A DNA stretch of 14,410 nucleotides from JBEGTT01 sp041179245. GTDB taxonomy: Bacteria; Pseudomonadota; Gammaproteobacteria; Burkholderiales; Rhodocyclaceae. Positions 7,927-14,410 of the stretch are shown here, one piece after another (the stretch's first letter is position 1; the number at the start of each line of letters is the position of its first letter). The notes beneath the pieces are model-generated. The model was given only the letters and a program-made list of their open reading frames with translations. It did no database searches and was not told the origin of the DNA. Made by a program: the position numbers and the translations under genes. The stretch lies in assembly GCA_041179245.1 (NCBI GenBank), contig JBEGTT010000077.1:1-14410 (forward strand), given 5' to 3'.

Positions 7927-8526
7927 TTAATGTGTGCAGTGAGCAGTAGAAGCGGCGAGGGCATGCTCTGCCTCGTCAGGAACTGCGCCGTGGTGGCCCG
8001 CTTTTTCAAATTCACTGGCATCAATTAGCCCATTGAGAAAAGCGATGCGTTTGATCAGTTCTGAAACGCCTTGTGCCATCAGCAAAATGAAGCCAAGCGG
8101 TATCAGTATCTTGGCTGGCCAGACAATCAGCCCGCCGGCGTTGGTGGACATTTCCCCTGAACTGATGGCTTCTGTGGCAAATGGAATGCCGGCCCAAAGG
8201 ATGACGGTGCACATCGGTAGCAGGAAAAGTATCCCGCCAATGATGTCGATCCACGCATGGACGCGGGGCGAAAAACGCCCGGTCACGACGTCGATGCGGA
8301 TGTGTTCGTTCGCCTTCAGCGTCCACGGGGAACACAGCAGGAATACCGCAGCAAACAAATACCATTGCAGTTCCAGCCAAGCATTAGAGCCAATGCTGAG
8401 GGTGTAGCGGATCAGGGCGTTGATTGAGCTGACGAGTACGGCGACCAGAATCAGCCAAGCGGCTGTCTGACCAACGCGGGTATTGAGCGCGTCGATACGG
8501 CGCGCAAGGGCTAGCAGTTGTTTCAC
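7927..8526 (-). CDS. dctQ: TRAP transporter small permease (DctQ family), GTG start
   Basis: This is the 199-residue small membrane subunit of the TRAP transporter, needed together with DctM for transport. Four membrane segments are visible near residues 20-42, 50-68, 92-113 and 133-157. Family signatures are NAWLELQWYLFAAVFLL (48-64) and ANEHIRIDVV (72-81). The start is GTG at 8526, chosen because a strong AGGAGG sits 6 bases upstream and MKQLLALARRIDALN is a family-like N-terminus. A hydrophilic, slightly His-rich tail follows the last segment. It is the first transporter gene, 84 bases after lutB, and that gap may hold a secondary promoter. Confidence 0.94.
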   Translation of the reverse strand: MKQLLALARRIDALNTRVGQTAAWLILVAVLVSSINALIRYTLSIGSNAWLELQWYLFAAVFLLCSPWTLKANEHIRIDVVTGRFSPRVHAWIDIIGGILFLLPMCTVILWAGIPFATEAISSGEMSTNAGGLIVWPAKILIPLGFILLMAQGVSELIKRIAFLNGLIDASEFEKAGHHGAVPDEAEHALAASTAHCTH

Positions 8527-8532
8527 AGAGTT

Positions 8533-8538
8533 CCTCCT
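8533..8538 (-). promoter_or_regulatory. Ribosome binding site fixing the GTG start of dctQ
   Basis: The transcribed strand reads AGGAGG, then 6 bases, then GTG at 8526. This strong Shine-Dalgarno sequence decides the otherwise uncertain non-ATG start of the small permease gene. Confidence 0.85.
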
Positions 8539-8560
8539 CGGTTAAGCGGGCATTACCTTT

Positions 8561-8590
8561 TTTATAAGGGTTAGTTTGGCGGTTTTTGAA
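8561..8590 (-). promoter_or_regulatory. Candidate secondary promoter for the TRAP transporter genes
   Basis: In the 84-base lutB-dctQ gap, the transcribed strand has TTCAAA (8590-8585; 4 of 6 to the -35 consensus), an 18-base spacer and TATAAA (8566-8561; 5 of 6 to the -10). Transcription would begin near 8554, giving a short leader to the dctQ GTG. AT-rich gaps produce such matches by chance, so this is only a candidate. Confidence 0.3.
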
Positions 8591-8600
8591 AAACAAAAAC
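8582..8600 (-). repeat. Short A/T-rich inverted repeat after lutB
   Basis: GTTTTTG at 8582-8588 is matched exactly by CAAAAAC at 8594-8600 around a 5-base A-only loop on the + strand. It lies 10 bases after the lutB stop. A stem with only two G-C pairs is too weak for an intrinsic terminator by itself; it may be incidental. It partly overlaps the candidate -35 element for dctQ. Confidence 0.3.
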
Positions 8601-8610
8601 ATCCGTATTT

Positions 8611-10077
8611 CTACGTAGTCGTTTGTTGCTGATGCTTCCGCGCTCGAATCAGTTCATGCAAGCTTTTGGCAGCAGGAATCAGCGGGGTGCGGCTATCCGT
8701 CCATGCACCTTGGTTTTTCGGGCTTAGCTTACGCAGTCGGGTCGCACAGAAGCTGAATAGCCGATACAGAATTGGGGTGCTGTACAGCACTCGCCAGAGC
8801 TTGAACGATAGTGCCATCAGCGGTTTGCGACCTTCGCCTTCCCCGGCGAGTGCAGGGGTAAATTTATCTGGCCCACCGGCTTGGCTGCGGGCGCGTAAGT
8901 CGATCAGTAATTCTGGAATCGGAATTTTCACTGGGCAGACTTCACCACACGCACCGCACAGGCTGGAAGCCGTGACCAGATCGCTGGTGCTTTCAAGACC
9001 GAGCATGTGCGGCGAAATGATTTTGCCAATCGGGCCGGGGTAAGTGGTGCCATAGGCCAGCCCACCGATGCGGGTATAAACCGGGCAATGATTCATGCAA
9101 GCGCCGCAGCGAATACATTGCAGCGTGGCGCGGAAATCCGGGCGGGCATAAGCCTGGGTGCGGCCATTGTCGACCAGTACCAGATGTACTTCTTTCGGGC
9201 CGTCCAGCTCATCCGCTTTGCGCGGACCGCTGATCCAGTTGAAATAGGTGGTGACCGCTTGGCCAGTTGCGGAGCGGGTGAGCAGCGTCAAGAGCGGCGG
9301 CACGTGCTCCAGTTTTTCGACGACTTTTTCAATGCCGGTGATGGCGATGTGAATGTCCGGCACGGTGGTGCACATCCGCCCATTGCCTTCATTTTCGACC
9401 AGACAAAGGGTGCCGGTTTCGGCGACGGCCATATTCACACCGGACAAGCCGACTTTGGTTTCGCGGAATTTTTCACGGAGTACCCGGCGACCGATCTGGA
9501 TCAATTCATCCACCGAGTTGGTGTAATCGACTCCTGGCACTTTTTCAGCGAACAGGCGTGCAATGTCTTCTTTGGTTTTGTGAATCGCCGGCATGATGAT
9601 GTGCGACGGACGCTCACCTGCCAGTTGGACGATGTATTCGCCCATGTCCGATTCCATCGCTTCAATGCCTTGCGCTTCAAGGGCGTGGTTCAGTTCGACC
9701 TCTTCACTGACCATCGACTTGCCTTTGACGATCAGCTTGGCATCCGCCTTAACCATAATGTCGGCGATGAGGGTTTGTGCTTCGCTAGCGTTTTTTGCCC
9801 AATGCACCTGAATGCCGTTGGCGATCAGGTTCTTTTCTAATTGCTCCAAAAGGTCTGGCAACTTGGACAAGCTGTATTGGCGAATCGCTTCGCCCTGTAA
9901 ACGTAAGGCTTGGAATTGTGCGTCGTCAGGAAATTGGGCTGAGCGCTTCTGCATCAGAAAATCCATCGCACCGCGAAAACTTTTACGCAGGTCGGGATTG
10001 TCCAAGACATCCTGTGCGCGAGTTTTGAATGTACCCGGCGCTTGGAAGTGCATGGTTTGTGGCTCGTTGGAACTCAT
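8611..10077 (-). CDS. lutB: L-lactate utilisation iron-sulfur protein LutB (YkgF family)
   Basis: LutB is the central iron-sulfur subunit of the cytoplasmic LutABC complex, which oxidises L-lactate to pyruvate. The 488-residue protein begins with a LUD domain (about 65-305), including AVAETGTLCLVENEGNGR (217-234), GPRKADE (284-290) and similar blocks. A ferredoxin-like pair follows: Cys321/324/327/331 (CIRCGACMNHCPVY) and Cys374/377/381 (CGACGEVCPVKIPIPELL). A basic C-terminal tail ends the chain. Length is usual for the family (about 475). Its ATG overlaps the lutC stop by 4 bases (ATGA), with AGGAG (10085-10089) 7 bases upstream, so the two are translationally coupled. The order A-C-B differs from E. 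coli ykgEFG and Bacillus lutABC but matches what I recall of neisserial lutACB. Confidence 0.97.
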   Translation of the reverse strand: MSSNEPQTMHFQAPGTFKTRAQDVLDNPDLRKSFRGAMDFLMQKRSAQFPDDAQFQALRLQGEAIRQYSLSKLPDLLEQLEKNLIANGIQVHWAKNASEAQTLIADIMVKADAKLIVKGKSMVSEEVELNHALEAQGIEAMESDMGEYIVQLAGERPSHIIMPAIHKTKEDIARLFAEKVPGVDYTNSVDELIQIGRRVLREKFRETKVGLSGVNMAVAETGTLCLVENEGNGRMCTTVPDIHIAITGIEKVVEKLEHVPPLLTLLTRSATGQAVTTYFNWISGPRKADELDGPKEVHLVLVDNGRTQAYARPDFRATLQCIRCGACMNHCPVYTRIGGLAYGTTYPGPIGKIISPHMLGLESTSDLVTASSLCGACGEVCPVKIPIPELLIDLRARSQAGGPDKFTPALAGEGEGRKPLMALSFKLWRVLYSTPILYRLFSFCATRLRKLSPKNQGAWTDSRTPLIPAAKSLHELIRARKHQQQTTT

Positions 10078-10763
10078 CGGATTTCTCCTGCGACCATGAT
10101 CACAATCAGTTCTTTCGGGCCATGTGCGCCATACGCCAAGGTTTGCTGAATATCAGCCGTCTTAGATGGGCCAGAGATAAAGAGCAGATTGCTCGGCATG
10201 TCGCGTTGCCAACCTTCAACGGTCATGGCGGTCAGTAAATCGGGATACATGCAACGAGCGTCTAGCAGGCAAATATGAATCGGTGGCACCAGTGACAAGG
10301 TGCGGGGTTGCCACGGGGTAGAGCGCAAAACCAGTGTGCCGGTGTCGGCAACGGCGGATTCGGCGATGGTCAAACCTGCGTCAATGTCATCGAATAGAAC
10401 ATCCTTGAAGTTTTCAATGGGGCTATCAAACACGGTGAGTTCGGGGCCGTTATCCCAAGCACTCATCCAGGTGCTAGGTGCGGGAAGGTGGCGTTCAGCA
10501 CCGGGAAGCGGTGGCTGTCCCGGCATCAGTAGGTGTTTAATTCCTTTGATTTGGCAAACTTCAGCAATGTGTTGCCGCCAGTGGCGCGGCCCAGCAGGGA
10601 TGACTTGGGCGTGCGCGGCGATCAGATTTTTCTCGAAGGATTCCAGATATTCTGGATGGAAACCGTAGTCATCAATTGGCGTGCTAACCGGAATTATCGG
10701 GCTGGCTAATGGCGCAACCTTGGCATTGCGTAGGCGGCTCAGAATGTGATTGCGAGCGCTCAT
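10074..10763 (-). CDS. lutC: L-lactate utilisation protein LutC (YkgG family, LUD domain)
   Basis: LutC is the third subunit of the L-lactate oxidation complex. This 229-residue protein matches the usual length (E. coli YkgG 231). It carries the LUD-domain landmarks AVADTGTLVL (137-146), LVPPIHICLL (158-167) and FISGPSKTADI (195-205). The start at 10763 is chosen because the ATG overlaps the lutA stop by 4 bases (ATGA) and has AGGAGG (10768-10773) just upstream. A longer open frame extends back to 10994, but it lies inside lutA and encodes no family-like sequence. It is most likely co-translated with lutA and lutB. Confidence 0.96.
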   Translation of the reverse strand: MSARNHILSRLRNAKVAPLASPIIPVSTPIDDYGFHPEYLESFEKNLIAAHAQVIPAGPRHWRQHIAEVCQIKGIKHLLMPGQPPLPGAERHLPAPSTWMSAWDNGPELTVFDSPIENFKDVLFDDIDAGLTIAESAVADTGTLVLRSTPWQPRTLSLVPPIHICLLDARCMYPDLLTAMTVEGWQRDMPSNLLFISGPSKTADIQQTLAYGAHGPKELIVIMVAGEIR

Positions 10764-11527
10764 AAAACCTCCTCCGCCAGTTGAGTGCGTTGCGCAATAA
10801 AGGTGGCGATGTGCTGACCATGCAGGGTTCGAGCTTGTTTTTCCAGCGTTCCGTTGATGTTGGCAAGGCAGCCGCAATCGGCGGAAACCAGCGTTTCGGC
10901 TCCGCTGGCGATCAGTGCTTCGGCTTTGTCGCCCGCCATTGCTGCGGATAAGCCGGGTTGCCGAACGGAGAAGGTTCCCCCAAAACCGCAGCATTCTGCT
11001 TCGCGGGCTTGTTGAACAATTTCAACATCGCTGAGTTGGTCGAGCAAGGCGCGGGAACTCAGGTGAGCGTTCATTTCGCGACGGGCCGAGCAGGAGGTGT
11101 GCAGAACCACTTTGCAAGGTTGTCCGAGGTCTTCTAGTTTGACGTCTAAAACGTTGACCAGAAAATCGGTGAATTCATAGACGCGTTTGGAGATGGATTG
11201 AACCTGCGCAGCGAGTGGATGATCTGCGCCAAACAAGCGCGGCCAATGGTGTTTCATCATGCCCGCACAAGAGCCAGAGGGAACCACAATGGGCCAGTCT
11301 TCGGTAAATAAGCGAACCTGACGCTCGGCAACCGCTAAGGCATCCGCGGGAAAGCCACTGGTGTAAGCGGGTTGCCCACAACATGATTGATTATCAGGAA
11401 AAACCACACGGATGCCTTCGCGCTCTAGTAGCTTGATGACCGACATACCCGCTTGCGGATCAAACAGGTCAATCAGGCAGGTGCCAAATACATACACCGC
11501 ATTGCAGGCCAATTCGGGTTTGCTCAT
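10760..11527 (-). CDS. lutA: L-lactate utilisation protein LutA (YkgE family, two CCG domains)
   Basis: LutA is the cysteine-rich subunit of the LutABC L-lactate oxidation complex. The 255-residue protein has two CCG (DUF224) domains, as in GlpC and heterodisulfide reductase subunits, which bind an unusual iron-sulfur centre. The first includes Cys17, Cys49-Cys50-Gly51 and Cys87; the second Cys146, Cys179-Cys180-Gly181 and the Cys218/Cys220 pair. Length is close to the E. coli protein (239). It is the first gene of the leftward string, read from the divergent region shared with the GntR-family regulator. Its Shine-Dalgarno sequence is weak (GAGA near 11,533-11,536). Its promoter region contains the perfect LldR/PdhR-like palindrome, so lactate-dependent derepression is the expected control. 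Confidence 0.97.
   Translation of the reverse strand: MSKPELACNAVYVFGTCLIDLFDPQAGMSVIKLLEREGIRVVFPDNQSCCGQPAYTSGFPADALAVAERQVRLFTEDWPIVVPSGSCAGMMKHHWPRLFGADHPLAAQVQSISKRVYEFTDFLVNVLDVKLEDLGQPCKVVLHTSCSARREMNAHLSSRALLDQLSDVEIVQQAREAECCGFGGTFSVRQPGLSAAMAGDKAEALIASGAETLVSADCGCLANINGTLEKQARTLHGQHIATFIAQRTQLAEEVL
10768..10773 (-). promoter_or_regulatory. Ribosome binding site fixing the lutC start
   Basis: AGGAGG on the transcribed strand lies within the last codons of lutA, 4 bases before the lutC ATG at 10763. It excludes the longer reading frame that runs upstream to 10994. Confidence 0.8.
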
Positions 11528-11562
11528 CGTGTCTCGCTTTTCGATATATCACCAATGGGTTA

Positions 11563-11577
11563 ATTGGTAATACCAAT
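11563..11577. promoter_or_regulatory. LldR/PdhR-type operator, perfect palindrome (site 1)
   Basis: ATTGGT AAT ACCAAT is a perfect 6-bp inverted repeat with a 3-base centre. With the flanking A at 11562 it differs at only one end position from the AATTGGTnnnACCAATT form recognised by E. coli LldR and PdhR. It lies 36 bases upstream of the lutA start and overlaps a candidate lutA -10 element, a position suited to repression. An extra outward half-site ACCAAT sits at 11551-11556. The neighbouring regulator is of the right family. Confidence 0.85.
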
Positions 11578-11594
11578 GTTTAATTTTGTGTAAA
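11567..11594 (-). promoter_or_regulatory. Candidate lutA promoter overlapping operator site 1
   Basis: The transcribed strand has TTTACA (11594-11589; 5 of 6), a 16-base spacer and TATTAC (11572-11567; 4 of 6), the latter inside the operator. Start of transcription would be near 11560. An alternative pair lies upstream: TTGACC (11621-11616; 5 of 6), 17-base spacer, TAACTT (11598-11593; 3 of 6). In that case the operator would sit just downstream of the start. Either reading fits repression by the adjacent regulator. Confidence 0.45.
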
Positions 11595-11644
11595 GTTACA
11601 TGAATGCAATGGCTTGGTCAATATATGGCAAAAATTTTGATGGC

Positions 11645-11673
11645 TTGCTTGTGTGTCAAATGATGGTTAGAAT
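11645..11673 (+). promoter_or_regulatory. Candidate promoter of the GntR-family regulator gene
   Basis: TTGCTT (11645-11650; 3 of 6) is followed by a 17-base spacer and TAGAAT (11668-11673; 5 of 6). Transcription would begin near 11680, inside operator site 2, which would allow autorepression. The weak -35 box keeps confidence moderate. Confidence 0.45.
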
Positions 11674-11675
11674 TT

Positions 11676-11690
11676 AGTGGTCTTACCAAT
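11676..11690. promoter_or_regulatory. LldR/PdhR-type operator, one mismatch (site 2)
   Basis: AGTGGT CTT ACCAAT matches the ATTGGT-3-ACCAAT pattern with one mismatch in the left half. It lies 16 bases before the regulator ATG, over its expected transcription start. A third half-site ATTGGG follows at 11693-11698. The centre is 113 bp from that of site 1, so the two sites bracket both divergent promoters, as the two LldR operators bracket the E. coli lldPRD promoter. Confidence 0.7.
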
Positions 11691-11706
11691 CTATTGGGTT
11701 AAATTC

Positions 11707-12483
11707 ATGGCGACAGGGAAACTTTTGATTCCGCGCATTTCCGATGCGATTGCGGAGTCACTGGAGCAACGAATACTGGAAGGCTCTCTGAAACCGGGTG
11801 ATCGGCTGCAGCCTGAGCGCGAGTTGGCACTGGAGCTGGGCGTGTCGCGCCCATCGTTGCGCGAGGCGATTCAGAAATTGGCGTCTAAAGGATTGCTGCA
11901 AAGTCGCCAAGGCGGGGGCACTTTTGTGACCAACCGCTTGAACGCAACGTTTTACGACCCTTGGCAAGAAATGCTGGGAGCGCATCCCAATGCCCGCGAA
12001 GACCTGTTGGATTTTCGCCGGATGCTGGAAGGCCAAGCGGCGGAATGGGCAGCAGAACGGGCCACCGATGCCGATATCGAACGGATGTCGCAAGCTTATG
12101 AAGCGGTCAATCGTGAATTCCCTGGTGATGATCGCACTGAGCAAGCAACCTGCGATATGGCCTTCCACCAAGCGATTGCGGAGGCCTCGCACAATTTGTT
12201 GATCGGCCATTTGACCCAAACCATGTTGAAACTGATGGAAGACAACATTCGGCTGAATTTGACAGAGCTTGGCGCGGTGTCGCGGGCGGCGACTTTGTTG
12301 CGCGACCAGCACACGCAGTTGTTTGAAGCGATTCGTGATCGCAAGCCCGCTGCCGCTCGTGCAGCCGCTGAAACCCATATTGATTTTGTCCGCGCCACCT
12401 TGGCCCAGTCACTCCGCTTGGCTTCACGCCGGGAAACCGCTGAACGTCGTTTGAGCAGCGATTTCACCGCAGCAGCCCATTAA
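11707..12483 (+). CDS. GntR/FadR-family regulator, LldR/PdhR-like
   Basis: This 258-residue DNA-binding regulator probably controls the lut string and itself in response to lactate or pyruvate. The N-terminal winged helix (about 8-77) contains LKPGDRLQPERELALELGVS (28-47), then RPSLREAIQKLASKGLLQSR (48-67) and QGGGTFV (68-74), very close to E. coli PdhR. The C-terminal FCD ligand domain keeps the expected metal-binding set Asp150, His154, His202 and His224, a feature of LldR-type proteins; PdhR lacks the second ligand. The ATG at 11707 is preferred over an in-frame GTG at 11677 because the latter lies inside the operator and family members begin near MATGKLL. Its downstream neighbour is ppsA, 55 bases away with no visible terminator. 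Whether it is best named lldR or pdhR cannot be settled here. Confidence 0.92.
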   Translation: MATGKLLIPRISDAIAESLEQRILEGSLKPGDRLQPERELALELGVSRPSLREAIQKLASKGLLQSRQGGGTFVTNRLNATFYDPWQEMLGAHPNAREDLLDFRRMLEGQAAEWAAERATDADIERMSQAYEAVNREFPGDDRTEQATCDMAFHQAIAEASHNLLIGHLTQTMLKLMEDNIRLNLTELGAVSRAATLLRDQHTQLFEAIRDRKPAAARAAAETHIDFVRATLAQSLRLASRRETAERRLSSDFTAAAH

Positions 12484-12538
12484 TTAGATTCGCTTTTAAC
12501 TTCAATTCATTTCAATCTTTCCCCTGAAAGGAACTCGC

Positions 12539-14410
12539 ATGGAAGCCCTAGTTCTCCCGTTTGAAAAACTCCGAATGACCGATGTGGATCAGGTTGGCGG
12601 CAAAAACTCTTCGCTGGGTGAAATGATTAGCCAGTTGGCGGATTCCGGTGTGCGGGTTCCCGGCGGCTTCGCGACGACTGCTCATGCTTATCGTGAGTTT
12701 CTGGCCCAAAGCGGTTTGGATCAGCGGATTGCCGATGCGCTGGAACATCTGGATGTCGATGATGTGAATGCGTTGGTGGCGATTGGTCAGCAAATTCGCC
12801 AGTGGATTGTCGACACCCCGTTCCCGACCGATTTGGTGGTCGATATCACCGAGCAGTACCAGCGTCTGGTGGCGAAATCGACGGCGGATATGTCCTTTGC
12901 GGTACGTTCTTCTGCCACTGCGGAAGACTTGCCCGATGCCTCATTTGCTGGGCAACAAGAAACCTTCCTGAACATCGTTGGGCTGGAAAACATCCTGCAC
13001 GCGATCAAGGAAGTCTTTGCTTCTTTGTACAACGACCGGGCGATTTCCTACCGCGTGCACAAAGGCTTCATTCACGCCGATGTGGCGTTGTCTGCCGGTG
13101 TGCAGCGCATGGTGCGTTCTGACAAAGGCGCGGCGGGTGTGATGTTTACGCTGGATACCGAATCCGGTTTCCGCGATGCGGTATTTGTCACTTCTAGCTA
13201 CGGCTTGGGCGAAACCGTGGTGCAAGGCGCGGTGAATCCTGATGAGTTCTACGTGCACAAGCCGATGCTGGCGGCGGGCAAACATGCGGTGATTCGCCGC
13301 AATATCGGTTCCAAAATGATCAAGATGACTTTCTCTGCTGAGAAGGTTGCAGGTAAATCCACGATTACCGAAGACGTGCCAGAGGTGCTGCGCCACCAGT
13401 TTTCAATTACCGATGCGGAAGTCGAGGAGCTGGCTCGTTACGCGATGATTATCGAAAAACATTACGGTCGCCCGATGGACATCGAATGGGGCCGCGATGG
13501 GGTGGATGGCAAGTTGTACATCCTGCAAGCTCGCCCAGAAACCGTGAAGTCGCAAGAAGGCCACGGTAAACAACAGAAATTCAAGCTGAACTCTTTCTCT
13601 AAAGTGTTGGCATCTGGTCGTGCGATTGGTCAGAAGATCGGTGTAGGCCCGGTGCGTATCGTCAAAGACCCAAGCCAAATGGACCAAGTGAAGCCCGGTG
13701 ATGTGCTGGTCGCCGATATGACCGACCCGAACTGGGAACCGGTGATGAAGCGCGCTTCTGCCATCGTCACCAACCGCGGCGGACGGACTTGCCACGCCGC
13801 GATTATTGCCCGCGAACTGGGGATTCCTGCGATTGTCGGTTGTGGTGACGCCACCGAAACGCTGACTGATGGCGATACCGTGACGGCTTCTTGTGCCGAA
13901 GGCGATACTGGCCACGTTTACCGGGGCCGTCTGGATTTTGACATTACGACGCGCGACATTACCGCCATGCCGGATATTCCGGTCAAGGTGATGATGAACG
14001 TGGGCAACCCAGAGCTGGCCTTTGAATTCTCTCAACTGCCGAATGCGGGTGTGGGGCTGGCACGGGTTGAGTTCATTATCAACAACGTGATCGGTATTCA
14101 CCCGAAAGCAATTCTCGATTTTGAGCGCCTGCCTGCTTCCAAACGCGAAGAGATTCAACGCCGCGCCCGTGGTTATGCCTCACCGAAGGAGTTCTTCGTT
14201 GAAAAACTGGTGGAAGGCGTGGCGACCATTGCTGCTGCGTTCTGGCCGAATCCAGTCATCGTGCGCTTGTCTGACTTCAAGTCCAACGAATACCGCAAGC
14301 TCTTGGGTGGTGAGTTGTACGAGCCGGAAGAAGAAAACCCAATGCTCGGCTTCCGTGGCGCATCACGCTACATCGCGCAGAATTTCCGCGATTGTTTCGA
14401 GATGGAATGC
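12539..14410 (+). CDS. ppsA: Phosphoenolpyruvate synthase, N-terminal 624 residues (cut by right edge)
   Basis: PEP synthase makes PEP, AMP and phosphate from pyruvate, ATP and water, the entry step of gluconeogenesis from lactate. The ATP-binding domain (about 15-340) begins with VGGKNSSLGEM (19-29), has RSSATAEDLPDASFAGQQET near residues 123-142, and ends with ILQARPETV near 330. The swivelling phosphohistidine domain contains NRGGRTCHAAIIARELGIPA, with catalytic His419 (His421 in E. coli). The PEP/pyruvate barrel starts near 475 and includes GVGLARVEF, RLSDFKSNEYRKL and NPMLGFRGASRY. The C-terminal catalytic Cys lies beyond the window; full proteins are near 790 residues. A good AAAGGA (12527-12532) precedes the ATG by 6 bases. 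It follows the lactate-type regulator in the same direction and may share its transcript. Confidence 0.97.
   Translation, partial: MEALVLPFEKLRMTDVDQVGGKNSSLGEMISQLADSGVRVPGGFATTAHAYREFLAQSGLDQRIADALEHLDVDDVNALVAIGQQIRQWIVDTPFPTDLVVDITEQYQRLVAKSTADMSFAVRSSATAEDLPDASFAGQQETFLNIVGLENILHAIKEVFASLYNDRAISYRVHKGFIHADVALSAGVQRMVRSDKGAAGVMFTLDTESGFRDAVFVTSSYGLGETVVQGAVNPDEFYVHKPMLAAGKHAVIRRNIGSKMIKMTFSAEKVAGKSTITEDVPEVLRHQFSITDAEVEELARYAMIIEKHYGRPMDIEWGRDGVDGKLYILQARPETVKSQEGHGKQQKFKLNSFSKVLASGRAIGQKIGVGPVRIVKDPSQMDQVKPGDVLVADMTDPNWEPVMKRASAIVTNRGGRTCHAAIIARELGIPAIVGCGDATETLTDGDTVTASCAEGDTGHVYRGRLDFDITTRDITAMPDIPVKVMMNVGNPELAFEFSQLPNAGVGLARVEFIINNVIGIHPKAILDFERLPASKREEIQRRARGYASPKEFFVEKLVEGVATIAAAFWPNPVIVRLSDFKSNEYRKLLGGELYEPEEENPMLGFRGASRYIAQNFRDCFEMEC

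Noticed and set aside
9007..9840. 277-codon open frame on the + strand
   Set aside because: It is antisense to lutB and its composition is that of a shadow frame; no recognisable domain or ribosome binding site.
10764..10994. 77-residue N-terminal extension of lutC
   Set aside because: It lies wholly within lutA in another frame, has no family similarity, and the ATGA junction with AGGAGG at 10768-10773 gives a better start.
11677..11706. Upstream GTG start for the GntR-family regulator
   Set aside because: It falls inside the operator and at the expected transcription start; the ATG at 11707 fits the family length.
13403..14158. 251-codon open frame on the - strand
   Set aside because: It is opposite the conserved coding sequence of ppsA; His/Arg-rich shadow translation with no family resemblance.

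Overview
This window reads as one lactate-utilisation and gluconeogenesis island from a proteobacterium with GC in the low-to-mid 50s by eye. The PEP carboxylase active-site block (TAHPTEVQRKS), the PEP synthase N-terminus and the gene order lutA-lutC-lutB (the order I recall from Neisseria) lean towards a Betaproteobacterium, possibly Neisseriales-like. This is inference and no rRNA or tRNA gene is present to fix the taxon.

Layout. Ten genes run leftwards from about 11,527 to the left edge with short gaps or overlaps: lutA, lutC, lutB (L-lactate oxidation complex), a TRAP transporter written small permease, large permease, periplasmic binding protein (dctQ, dctM, dctP; TakP-like), a 923-residue FAD/Fe-S D-lactate dehydrogenase, a TSUP (TauE/SafE) permease, an AEC (auxin efflux carrier) permease, and PEP carboxylase (cut by the left edge). 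A 179-base intergenic region (11,528-11,706) separates this from two rightward genes: a GntR/FadR-family regulator close to LldR and PdhR, and PEP synthase (cut by the right edge).

Regulation. The divergent region holds two LldR/PdhR-type palindromes: a perfect ATTGGT-3-ACCAAT at 11,563-11,577 over a candidate lutA promoter, and a one-mismatch copy at 11,676-11,690 just downstream of a candidate regulator promoter. Their centres are 113 bp apart, which recalls the two-operator arrangement of E. coli lldPRD. Each palindrome also has a third half-site beside it.

How the genes fit. The TRAP system would import lactate or a 2-oxo acid; LutACB and the FAD/Fe-S dehydrogenase would oxidise L- and D-lactate to pyruvate; PEP synthase would turn pyruvate into PEP; and PEP carboxylase would make oxaloacetate. 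Uptake, oxidation of both isomers, both gluconeogenic/anaplerotic entry enzymes and a dedicated regulator lie side by side. The individual families are well known. The unusual features are the combination, two extra permeases of unknown substrate, and PEP carboxylase overlapping a carrier gene by one base. There is no gene-free stretch over 300 bases, and I see no mobile element, CRISPR array or RNA gene.
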